64,000 nucleotides of DNA from Planctomycetota bacterium (GTDB lineage Bacteria; Planctomycetota; Planctomycetia; Pirellulales; JADFKK01), in the NCBI GenBank assembly GCA_022564995.1, contig JADFKK010000002.1, positions 1 through 64,000 of the forward strand. The letters run 5' to 3'. Shown here one piece after another: positions 56,177 through 64,000 of this stretch. The notes beneath the pieces were generated by a model. It was not told the DNA's origin and ran no database searches. It worked only from the letters and a program-made list of their open reading frames with translations. A program made the translations under genes and the position numbers. The number at the start of each line of letters is the position of its first letter. Position 1 is the first letter of the stretch.

Positions 56177-57718
56177 ATGAAATCGCTCTCACTATCGCTC
56201 GTCTGCTTCGCCCTGCTCGCTTCGCCTGCGATTGCCAGAACGTGGAGAAGCACGGGCGGTAAGCGGATCGAGGCCGAGTTCTTGGAATTGGTCGGCGACA
56301 AAGTCCGCCTCAAGAAGTCCGATGGCAAGACGTATACGGTTCCCATGAAGCAACTCAGCAACGCCGACCGGCTTTATGCGGCCGACAAGGCGATCGACCT
56401 CTTCGACGCGGCGATTGCCGCCGATCCCAAAGACGCCAAGGCCTACGACGGACGCGGTGTCGCCCACAAACATCGTGGCGAATTCGACAAGGCGCTCGAC
56501 GACTTCCGCAAGGCGATGGAAAACGATCCGACGCTGGCCGCGCCCTACACGCACCGCGGCGACCTGCTGATGATCCTGGACAAATCGAGCGATCCGCTCA
56601 AGGACAAGTACGCCCGGAAGTATTACAATCCGTCGTACAAACCCTCGGCCCGGCCTCGTAGCGGAAATCTGCGTAAATTGGCGCAGGAGGACTACAAAAA
56701 GGCCCGTCAGTTGGCGATATTCTCCAAGCAAGACAAAAAGACGTATCAAAGCGTCGAGGGCAGCAAGCCGGCGAAGAACGCCCCCAAGCGACCGGAAAAA
56801 GAGGCAGACGAACCGCTTGCCGCTGCTGGCGGCGCCACGCAACAACCAGCCACGCCCGGCGCCTCGCAACAACCGGCGACACCTGGAGCACCCGGCGGCC
56901 CGGCCGCAGTAGGTGGCGGAACCACAGTCGTCGGTGGACGCGGAACCACAATCGTCGGCGGACGCGGAACTACGATCGTCGGCGGACGCGGAACCACAAT
57001 CGTCGATCGTCGCGGCGATACGATCATTCGCGACCGCCTGATCGACGGGCGCGGTCGGGTGATTGTCGATGGCGGCAACGACGTGGTCGTGCTGCGAGAC
57101 CGGGCCAACATCTACATCGACCGTGGCGTCACCTACATCGACGGCGGCGATTACGATTCGGCCATCGTCGAGTATTCACGCGGCATCAAGGTGATCGACG
57201 ACGATCCTACCTATTACATCGGCCGGGCCAACGCCTATCGGGCCATCGGCGATTACGATCGGGCTATCGTCGACTACGGCGCCGCGATCAAACTCAACCC
57301 GCGCTCGGCCGAGTATTACTACAATCGCGGACTGATGTACAGCAAAGCCGGCCAGTTGGACCATGCCCTGGGCGATTACGGCACCGCGATCGAGCTCGAT
57401 CCGAAGATGGCGGTCGCATACAACAACCGTGCACACGTGCATGCCCTGTTGGGCGATTACACCGGCGCGATCGCCGACGCCAGCGAGTCGATCGCTCTCG
57501 ACGGCGACCAACCACGAACCTACTTCAACCGCGGCCTGGCCTATCTGCGCAGCGGCAAAACCACCGCAGCCATCGCCGACTTCACTCAGGTCATCGAGCT
57601 ATCGCCCTCCGACGCGAAAGCCTACGCCTTCCGTAGCCGAGCCCACGAAAAAGCGGGCCAAGCCGACCAGGCCCAAGCCGATCTAGCCAAAGCCGAAGGC
57701 TTGCTCTCCGGGCGTTGA
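56177..57718 (+). CDS. Secreted SHD1-like + TPR protein, paralog of 53962..55947, with GGRGTTIV tandem repeats
   Basis: 'RTWRSTGGKRIEAEFLELVGDKVRLKKSDGKTYTVPMKQLSNADRLYA'; 'GGTTVVGGRGTTIVGGRGTTIVGGRGTTIVDRRGDTIIRDR'; TPRs similar to the neighbour ('YYYNRGLMYSKAGQLDHALGDYGTAIELDPKMAVAYNNRA'). Confidence 0.85.
   Translation: MKSLSLSLVCFALLASPAIARTWRSTGGKRIEAEFLELVGDKVRLKKSDGKTYTVPMKQLSNADRLYAADKAIDLFDAAIAADPKDAKAYDGRGVAHKHRGEFDKALDDFRKAMENDPTLAAPYTHRGDLLMILDKSSDPLKDKYARKYYNPSYKPSARPRSGNLRKLAQEDYKKARQLAIFSKQDKKTYQSVEGSKPAKNAPKRPEKEADEPLAAAGGATQQPATPGASQQPATPGAPGGPAAVGGGTTVVGGRGTTIVGGRGTTIVGGRGTTIVDRRGDTIIRDRLIDGRGRVIVDGGNDVVVLRDRANIYIDRGVTYIDGGDYDSAIVEYSRGIKVIDDDPTYYIGRANAYRAIGDYDRAIVDYGAAIKLNPRSAEYYYNRGLMYSKAGQLDHALGDYGTAIELDPKMAVAYNNRAHVHALLGDYTGAIADASESIALDGDQPRTYFNRGLAYLRSGKTTAAIADFTQVIELSPSDAKAYAFRSRAHEKAGQADQAQADLAKAEGLLSGR
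56928..57005. repeat. 24-bp in-frame tandem repeat (GGCGGACGCGGAACCACAATCGTC)n
   Basis: About three and a half units, encoding GGRGTTIV. Confidence 0.85.
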
Positions 57719-57787
57719 TGCCCGCGTCTGGCGAGAATCACTCGGATTCAGCCACCGACCAGAAACACTCGCCAAGCACGATCCACT

Positions 57788-58870
57788 CTACCGCTTCGGT
57801 CCCTGTTCGATGTAATTGTGAACCTGGGTCTTGGCGGCCTCAATGGCCGAGGAAATGCGCTGGGGTTCCTGCTCGATGTGCTGGCGCATGCGGCAGATTT
57901 CGGCGTCGAGCTTGTCGAGTTGAGTGCCAAGACGCTCCACCTCGGATCTCGCTGCCTGCTCGCGGTAGAAGAGGTCCGTCACGTCAACCGTCTCAGTCCG
58001 CGTAATGTTGAATTCGCGGCGAAATTCGTCTCGCGATGCCTCGCGGATCTGCGCCGCCTCTTGCTCGGTTCGGTCCCGCGCAGCCTGGGTCTCCTCGTGC
58101 ATGCGCTGCCAATGTTCCTTCTCCACTGCAATCATCTCAAGCGACTCCAGGATCGACTCGGCCGCCTGCCGATTTCGCTGTAGCACGTCCGTTTGGTGTT
58201 GGGCGTCTAACTGTGCCAATTCGAGTTCCTGCGATCGTTTCGCTTCGCCGATCTTCTTGGTCTTCTCGAACTCGGCCGCGGCAACTTGCTCCTCGGTCTG
58301 CGCGTGCTCGCCGCGGCTCTCCTTCTTCCGTCGCTCGACCTCTTCCCTTAGCCGGCCGACCTCCTGCGCTTCCTCGTGTAGATCCGCCAGAATGTTGATC
58401 TCGTCTCGCAGCGTGTCTCGCTGTTGTTCCAGTTCGCTCAGTTGCTCCGAGAGTTCCTCCTGGCGGGCGGAGAACGTCGACTCCAACTGCTCCACTTTCA
58501 GGTTGTGCTCGCGCGTTGCCCGTTCAAACTGTATGCTCAGCGACTCGCTGGCCTGGTCGACTCGCCGGGCGACGTCGGCGAACGACTCACGCACCTGATC
58601 GGCGCGGCTTTCCTCCTGGGCGCTGCGAGTTTTCTCCTGTTGGATCTGCAACTCCAATTCCTTGATTTGCCGATCGTGAGCCTCGCGGAGCCGATTGTCC
58701 TCGCTCTGGGCCTCGCGCAGTCTTACCTCGAAGTCAAGCTCCTTGATCTGCACCTCGCCCGGCGAGATCGGGCCTTTCTCCTTGGATTCAAGCTTGTGCA
58801 GCAATTCGACCGCGAGGTCTTTAGCTTCCTGAGCCTTCAAGGCTTGAATGTCGGTTTCAGTCCAGTCCAT
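57788..58870 (-). CDS. Long coiled-coil hypothetical protein
   Basis: 360 aa, heptad-rich E/Q/R/L sequence ('EQLSELEQQRDTLRDEINILADLHEEAQEVGRLREEVERRKKESRGEHAQTEEQ'). Confidence 0.75.
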   Translation of the reverse strand: MDWTETDIQALKAQEAKDLAVELLHKLESKEKGPISPGEVQIKELDFEVRLREAQSEDNRLREAHDRQIKELELQIQQEKTRSAQEESRADQVRESFADVARRVDQASESLSIQFERATREHNLKVEQLESTFSARQEELSEQLSELEQQRDTLRDEINILADLHEEAQEVGRLREEVERRKKESRGEHAQTEEQVAAAEFEKTKKIGEAKRSQELELAQLDAQHQTDVLQRNRQAAESILESLEMIAVEKEHWQRMHEETQAARDRTEQEAAQIREASRDEFRREFNITRTETVDVTDLFYREQAARSEVERLGTQLDKLDAEICRMRQHIEQEPQRISSAIEAAKTQVHNYIEQGPKR

Positions 58871-59146
58871 TTCGATACCTCCCGGGTGCTCAATATGTAA
58901 TGCGCGACCGCTTCACCGGTGCAGATGATTAGATTAGGCCGTGATTGTACCAAACCGCGCGAGCGATATCGACGAGATGCCGGCGAAATCCATGCAATGG
59001 CCCAGCGGGCGAATGCCGAATGACGCATTGCCGACGGCCTGACCGCGTCCGCTCGCCGGAGAATCCTCCCTTTCTCGCGAAGGATTCGGCCCGTCGGGTA
59101 ACATAATACCGTGGGCACAGACGCAGACCGGTAGGAGACACACCGG

Positions 59147-59776
59147 GTGTACGAAAACTTTGATGCCGCCTGGCACCACCGGGCATTGAGCGGAGAGGCG
59201 GCGGCGGTCGACCAATTGGCGGCGGCCTCGCTCGACCCGCTTTACCGGTTCTGCTTCTATCGGGTCGGCGGAGACCGGCACCTCTGCGAGGAGGTCGTGC
59301 AGGAAACGCTCGTCCGCGCGATCGGCGACTTGGCGGCTTACGAGCCGACGCGGGCCGGCGGACGGATCTTTCCCTGGCTCAGCGGGCTGGCCCGTAACGA
59401 AATCCGCCGGGTGCTCTCGATGCGTAACAACACGGCCAGCCTCGAAATGCTCTGGGCGCGCATGGACGACGACCTGCGACGGATCTTCGCCGAACTCGAC
59501 AGCCGGCCGCTGGAGGAAGAGACGCTGCGGCGGGAAGAAACCCGCGAGATGGTCAGCGCCGCGATGAGCCAATTGCCGCCGCCGTATCGCGACGCGCTGG
59601 AGGCCAAGTACGTGCTCGGCCGCAGTGTCCGCGAGATGGCCCGCTTGGCCGGCGGCACCGAGAAGTCGATCGAATCGAAGCTGAGCCGCGCCCGCGATGC
59701 GTTTCGCCAGACGTTCCGCGCGTTGGTGCGTAATCTGAATGCCGAGGAATATCCCGTAGGGAGCTATCTATCATGA
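59147..59776 (+). CDS. ECF-type RNA polymerase sigma factor
   Basis: GTG start; 'LYRFCFYRVGGDRHLCEEVVQETLVRAIGDLAAYEPTRAGGRIFPWLSGLARNEIRRVL...LPPPYRDALEAKYVLGRSVREMARLAGGTEKSIESKLSRARDAFR'. Confidence 0.92.
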   Translation: MYENFDAAWHHRALSGEAAAVDQLAAASLDPLYRFCFYRVGGDRHLCEEVVQETLVRAIGDLAAYEPTRAGGRIFPWLSGLARNEIRRVLSMRNNTASLEMLWARMDDDLRRIFAELDSRPLEEETLRREETREMVSAAMSQLPPPYRDALEAKYVLGRSVREMARLAGGTEKSIESKLSRARDAFRQTFRALVRNLNAEEYPVGSYLS

Positions 59777-62700
59777 ATCGCGACGAAAAGAATATCGCCC
59801 AAGAGAATGTCGAGCGTTTGCTCAGCCGGGTCTACACGCCGCAATCGCCCGAGGCGCCGTTTGCCGAGCGGGTTCGCGCGGCGATGCAGGCCACCGCGGC
59901 GAAAATCAGCCGTGGCACAGGCGTCTCGCCTGTGAAATATCAAGATCGTGGCACAGGCGTCTCGCCTGTGAAATACACCGGCGGGACGCCGGTGCCACGA
60001 GCGAGCGAGTCGCTGTGGGATCGCAAGCAGCTTTCCGATCGCGCCGTGTTGGCCAGTTGGGCGGTAGCCGGGGCGATCATCTTGGGCATCTTCATGATCG
60101 GCCGCGCGTTTTCGCCCAGCAATACGGAGCCGCCGGTGACGCTCACCAACTCCGGTCGGGCGATCTCGATCGATTGGAATCGCGATCTGCCGGATTTGGG
60201 CGGCCAGCCATTCATTACGGCGGCCGATCGTCCGGCGGGCGCGGAGCCCCAGCGAGTGCAGATTGGCCAGGAGATTCAGACCCAGCGCGGCGAGCGACGC
60301 CGCGTCGTGCTGCCCGACGGGTCGGTGCTGTACATCGACGCCGAGACGAAGCTGCGGCTCGATGACCAGCGGCGGGTGACGCTCAGCGAGGGGCGAATTT
60401 TCGTGAACGTCTCGCCCCGCGAAGAATCCGCGACTGACGATGCGGCGACGTTCATCGTCCAAACACCCGACCGGCGGATTTCCGCCCTTGGCACCCGCTT
60501 CGCCGTCGACGTCGACGAGCGCGAAGATCGCATCCTGGTGACGCAGGGTAAAGTCAAAGTCGACGGGCTGCGCGAAGAAATTCACACCGGCCAGCAAGTC
60601 ATCTTGGGTCGCGGCGAGCGGGCCGACGACGTCCGCGTAACCGCGGCTCCCCGCGCTTCGCACGCGCTCGATTGGACCAAAGACCTGATGGCTGCGGCCG
60701 AAGCCCGGCTCGTGCCCGAGAGCGATTTCGCCGGCGGGGCGTTGTTGGTCGAACACGAGGGCGAGAAGACCCGCTTCACGCTCCGCAAATACCACGTCGA
60801 CGTTCACATCGAAGACGGCTTCGCCCGCACGACGATCGACCAGACGTATTTCAACCACCTGCCGGAGCGGCTGGAGGGGACGTTTTATTTCCCGCTGCCG
60901 CCGGACGCCTCGATCTCGCGGCTGGCGATGTACGTGGCCGGCAAGCGGATGGAAGGCGGCATGCTCGAACGCAACCGGGCCCGCGAGGTGTTCGAGTCGA
61001 TCAAATACCGCATGCTAGACCCGGCCCTGCTGGAATGGATCGACGGCAGCACCTTCAAGATGCGCGTCTTCCCGCTCGAAGGCCGCCAGGAAAAGCGGAT
61101 CATCCTCAGCTACACCCAGCGGCTCGATTCGCTCTACGGGCGGACCAGCTATCGCTTTCCCGCCGGCCATAATCTGGGCGTCGTCGACGAATGGACGCTA
61201 AAGGTTCACGTCCGCGGGCACGCCGATAAACCGTGGACGTGTCGATCACACGAAGTCGTGGCCCAACGCGACGCGGGCAACCTCACGCTTGCGGCGAAGC
61301 AGACCCGCGCCCACCTCGATCGCGACGTCGTCATCGATCTCTACGACTCGGGCTACCAAACCCAAATGGCCCAATCGACGAAATTCTCGTCAACCCGCCA
61401 CGAGAACTCGCAGTATCTCATGCTCCGCCACCGGCCAAATCTTCCCACCCAACAAAAACGCCAACGCCGCGATTGGGTCTTCCTGTTCGAGTCGTCCGGC
61501 GATCGTAACCCGCTGTTGGCCCGCGCGCAGATCGACGTGATCCGCGGGCTGTTGGAAAATGCCGAACACGACGACACGTTCAGCATCGTGACGGCCTCGA
61601 CGAAGCTTCATCGCTTGACCGAGCAGCAAACCGCGACCCAGGCCAACATCACCGCCGCCATCGCCAAGCTGGAACAAACGCATCTGGTCGGCGCCCTCGA
61701 TCTGGCCGGCGCGCTGCGGGGCGTGAAGCAAATCACCGACCCGCTTATTGACGCCAACGGCAATCCGCACCTGGTCCACGTCGGCTCCGGCGTGCCGATC
61801 CTGGGCGAGCGCGACGCGGCGAAGCTGGCGGCGCTCGTGCCCGAGGGTGTGCGCTATGTCGGCATCGGCGTCGGCAAGCGCTGGTCGCGCTCGCTGATGA
61901 AGCAGGCGGCGGCCCGCACGGGCGGGTATTACACGCAGATCAATCCCGACGAAGAGATCGCCTGGCGGGCCTTCGACCTGCTCGCAACGCTCAACACGCC
62001 CCGGCTGCTGGATGTGCAGGTCAAGGATAGCAACGGGCGGACGTGGCTGTGCGACGTCGACTCCCTGGCCCAAGGCGAAACCCTGGCCGCCGTGACCCGC
62101 TGGCCGGGTGATGGGGGAAAGCCGCCGCGGACCGTGACCGTCACCGGCAAGCTGAACGACAGACCGTTCTCGCAAGAGTTCGACGTCAACATGGGCACCG
62201 GCGGCGCCGACTATCTTCCCCGCACCTGGGCGAAGCTGGAAATCGACCGGATGCTGGCTCTCGATGCCGCCGCCCATCGCGCGGCGATCGTCAAGCTCAG
62301 CAAGGCGATGTACGTGATGTCGCCCTACACCTCGCTGCTGGTCCTCGAAAACGAGGCCATGTACAAGCAATATAAAGTCGACCGCGGTCGCAAAGACCAC
62401 TGGGCCTTGTACCCGGCTCCGGACACGATTCCCGTCGTCCACGAGCCGCTGTATGGCCGGCAACGTATCCCGTTCGTCGAGCTTGAAGAGCAGCCCAAGC
62501 CGCCCAAGAACCCCGATCCGCCGGTGAAAAAAGAACCCCAAGGCCCCACCGCCGAAGACATCCTCCGCACCATCGTCATCCGCTCCCCAGCCCCGGTCCT
62601 GGTCCCCGAGGGCGTCGTCGCCCACGGCAGCATCGCCGCCACCGCCTGGGATTGGCTTGGCGGTTACGACAACGGCTGGCGCTACGATCCCCGAAATCTC

Positions 62701-64000
62701 GGCAGCACGAGCGTCGTGGGTTGGCAAACCAGCGCCTACGACGCCGTCGATTTCAACAACGCGACTCTCGGATACTTTCCTCGCGACGTGGACTTTGACT
62801 ATTTGATCGCGTTGATCCAGGCAACCATCCAGCCGACCACTTGGGATCAATTCGCCGGCCCGGGCAACATCGACGGCTTCGAGAACAACCTCAATCTGGT
62901 GGTCTCGCAGACTCAACGGGTCCACGAACAGCCTGGACGGTTCGATGATCGCCTAGCCCGACTGACCGGAGACCGAAGGTGGCGGGCTCGCGTTTATCCC
63001 GTCGCCGATCTGGTTCTGCCGATCCCCGAGGCAAGGTTGCTCGGGGGCAAAGGCGGAGGCTTCGGAGAAACCGATATGGACCGTCTAGCAGCAGCCGTCG
63101 CCCGCCGTATTTCCCCGAGCGGCGTGCGCGAAATAATAATCACTCCGACTCAATATTATTTCGACGCACCGTCGATCTTGTTGACGGACGCGGTGCGGGT
63201 CAAGTCTCGTGGGATTGCGTTTTCGCCTGATGGCAAGTCATTGGTTTCCGCACTCGGAAGGCGGTACGGTTATTACACGCCGACGTGGCGGCTTTGGTCG
63301 ACCCAAGCTGCAAATCCGCAGGCATTCATAACGGATTGGGTCGCCCCTGATCCCCTTGGCCCTGGAACGGTGCCCGGCGACCACGTCGTTGGAATGGTGA
63401 CGCTTAGCAATGACGCCCTCGATCTTTACTGGCGTGGCCACCTGGAGGTGCCCTATTACGATACTGGGTTCCTCGCTCAGAGCTACACGTGGAATCCCGG
63501 TGGCGACGACGAGCCGACGCTGGTGATATGGAACGGTCAATCAGCGACATTCATTGCCGATGGCGAATTCGCCGTGCCGACGACGGTCGGCAATCATCAG
63601 GAATGGGAACTTGGGGCGACCTTTAGCCTGCCGCTCGGAATGCGGCGGCGTTTTCTCGCGGAACGCCGCGTGGCGCAGATCGCGTTCTCGCCCGATGGCA
63701 AACGTCTGGCCAGTGGTTTTGGTCGTGAATTCAGTGATTGGGATACATCGTTTCAATTCGGCTTCGTAAAGCCGTTACTACGGGATTTCGGCACACAGCT
63801 TCGACGCATCGAGGGCAATGACCGCAACTCGCAATTCGAGCGAGTCGTCGTGCTCAACGATCTGGTCCATCAACTGTTGGCCCAGCAAGACATTTTGGTG
63901 GAGAGGAACGGTACGCTGATTGCCGACGTCGCGAGGTACAGAGACGCCTTCAAATTGATGGGGACGGGGGGCGATGACGTGCTGGCCGGGCCGCCGATCA
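59773..64000 (+). CDS. FecR domain + VIT + VWA-like + WD40-like protein (partial at window end)
   Basis: ATG 59773 overlaps the sigma stop; frame open to 64000. TM 'AVLASWAVAGAIILGIFMIG'; FecR 'TQRGERRRVVLPDGSVLYIDAETKLRLDDQRRVTLSEGRIFVNV'; VIT 'YHVDVHIEDGFARTTIDQTYFNHLPERLEGTFYFPLPPDASISRLAMYVAGKRMEGGMLERNRAREVFESI'; VWA-like 'DWVFLFESSGDRNPLLARAQIDVIRGLLENAEHDDTFSIVTA'; 'IAFSPDGKSLVSALG', 'IAFSPDGKRLASGFG'. Confidence 0.9.
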   Translation, partial: MNRDEKNIAQENVERLLSRVYTPQSPEAPFAERVRAAMQATAAKISRGTGVSPVKYQDRGTGVSPVKYTGGTPVPRASESLWDRKQLSDRAVLASWAVAGAIILGIFMIGRAFSPSNTEPPVTLTNSGRAISIDWNRDLPDLGGQPFITAADRPAGAEPQRVQIGQEIQTQRGERRRVVLPDGSVLYIDAETKLRLDDQRRVTLSEGRIFVNVSPREESATDDAATFIVQTPDRRISALGTRFAVDVDEREDRILVTQGKVKVDGLREEIHTGQQVILGRGERADDVRVTAAPRASHALDWTKDLMAAAEARLVPESDFAGGALLVEHEGEKTRFTLRKYHVDVHIEDGFARTTIDQTYFNHLPERLEGTFYFPLPPDASISRLAMYVAGKRMEGGMLERNRAREVFESIKYRMLDPALLEWIDGSTFKMRVFPLEGRQEKRIILSYTQRLDSLYGRTSYRFPAGHNLGVVDEWTLKVHVRGHADKPWTCRSHEVVAQRDAGNLTLAAKQTRAHLDRDVVIDLYDSGYQTQMAQSTKFSSTRHENSQYLMLRHRPNLPTQQKRQRRDWVFLFESSGDRNPLLARAQIDVIRGLLENAEHDDTFSIVTASTKLHRLTEQQTATQANITAAIAKLEQTHLVGALDLAGALRGVKQITDPLIDANGNPHLVHVGSGVPILGERDAAKLAALVPEGVRYVGIGVGKRWSRSLMKQAAARTGGYYTQINPDEEIAWRAFDLLATLNTPRLLDVQVKDSNGRTWLCDVDSLAQGETLAAVTRWPGDGGKPPRTVTVTGKLNDRPFSQEFDVNMGTGGADYLPRTWAKLEIDRMLALDAAAHRAAIVKLSKAMYVMSPYTSLLVLENEAMYKQYKVDRGRKDHWALYPAPDTIPVVHEPLYGRQRIPFVELEEQPKPPKNPDPPVKKEPQGPTAEDILRTIVIRSPAPVLVPEGVVAHGSIAATAWDWLGGYDNGWRYDPRNLGSTSVVGWQTSAYDAVDFNNATLGYFPRDVDFDYLIALIQATIQPTTWDQFAGPGNIDGFENNLNLVVSQTQRVHEQPGRFDDRLARLTGDRRWRARVYPVADLVLPIPEARLLGGKGGGFGETDMDRLAAAVARRISPSGVREIIITPTQYYFDAPSILLTDAVRVKSRGIAFSPDGKSLVSALGRRYGYYTPTWRLWSTQAANPQAFITDWVAPDPLGPGTVPGDHVVGMVTLSNDALDLYWRGHLEVPYYDTGFLAQSYTWNPGGDDEPTLVIWNGQSATFIADGEFAVPTTVGNHQEWELGATFSLPLGMRRRFLAERRVAQIAFSPDGKRLASGFGREFSDWDTSFQFGFVKPLLRDFGTQLRRIEGNDRNSQFERVVVLNDLVHQLLAQQDILVERNGTLIADVARYRDAFKLMGTGGDDVLAGPPI
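59912..59998. repeat. GTGGCAC-type palindromic element, copy 5, inside the FecR-VIT-VWA coding sequence with a duplicated left half
   Basis: gtggcacaggcgtctcgcctgtgaaatatcaagatcgtggcacaggcgtctcgcctgtgaaatacaccggcgggacgccggtgccac; 87 bp = 29 codons, encodes RGTGVSPVKYQDRGTGVSPVKYTGGTPVP. Confidence 0.9.

Noticed and set aside
56928-57005. Possible CRISPR-like array
   Set aside because: 24-bp units are directly tandem without spacers and encode GGRGTTIV in frame.
61390-62925. 511-aa minus-strand ORF
   Set aside because: Antisense to the FecR-VIT-VWA gene; typical high-GC shadow ORF.

Overview
High-GC bacterial chromosome segment with the features of a Planctomycete: PEP-CTERM tails, an LEPR-XLL-like N-terminus, dockerin-like 'VDFEDLTVLLANW' modules, a sulfatase, FecR/VIT/VWA and SHD1-like proteins. 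About 35 protein-coding genes are supported. No rRNA, tRNA, CRISPR array or intact transposase was recognised by eye. Main content in order: tandem 'ACPFC' paralogs; an ABC exporter whose permease has a His/Asp-rich loop; PEP-CTERM/dockerin secreted proteins; a TPR-sulfotransferase; SppA; a sigma/anti-sigma cluster; an orphan ParA; AroB; a Ser/Thr kinase; an aldo/keto reductase; a pyroglutamyl peptidase; a cysteine desulfurase-like/DUF1445 pair; a sulfatase; a giant cadherin-like/dockerin protein; an RbsBAC-like sugar ABC transporter; an OYE-family oxidoreductase; a decayed accessory island (TIGR04255-like plus MBL-fold fragments); a five-gene cluster (41.8-53.6 kb) around SrfC-like P-loop and SrfB-like ASKHA ATPases; two SHD1-TPR paralogs; and an ECF sigma factor with a FecR-VIT-VWA protein running off the window end. 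The two most interesting signals are (1) the SrfB/SrfC-centred cluster with zinc-ribbon, PDZ/Ig-like and beta-propeller partners, a candidate uncharacterised multi-protein machine, and (2) a rich set of dispersed palindromic repeats, one family of which has entered reading frames in phase (59912-59998, 33746-33954), resembling Rickettsia palindromic elements. All family assignments come from reading the translations; no database search was run.
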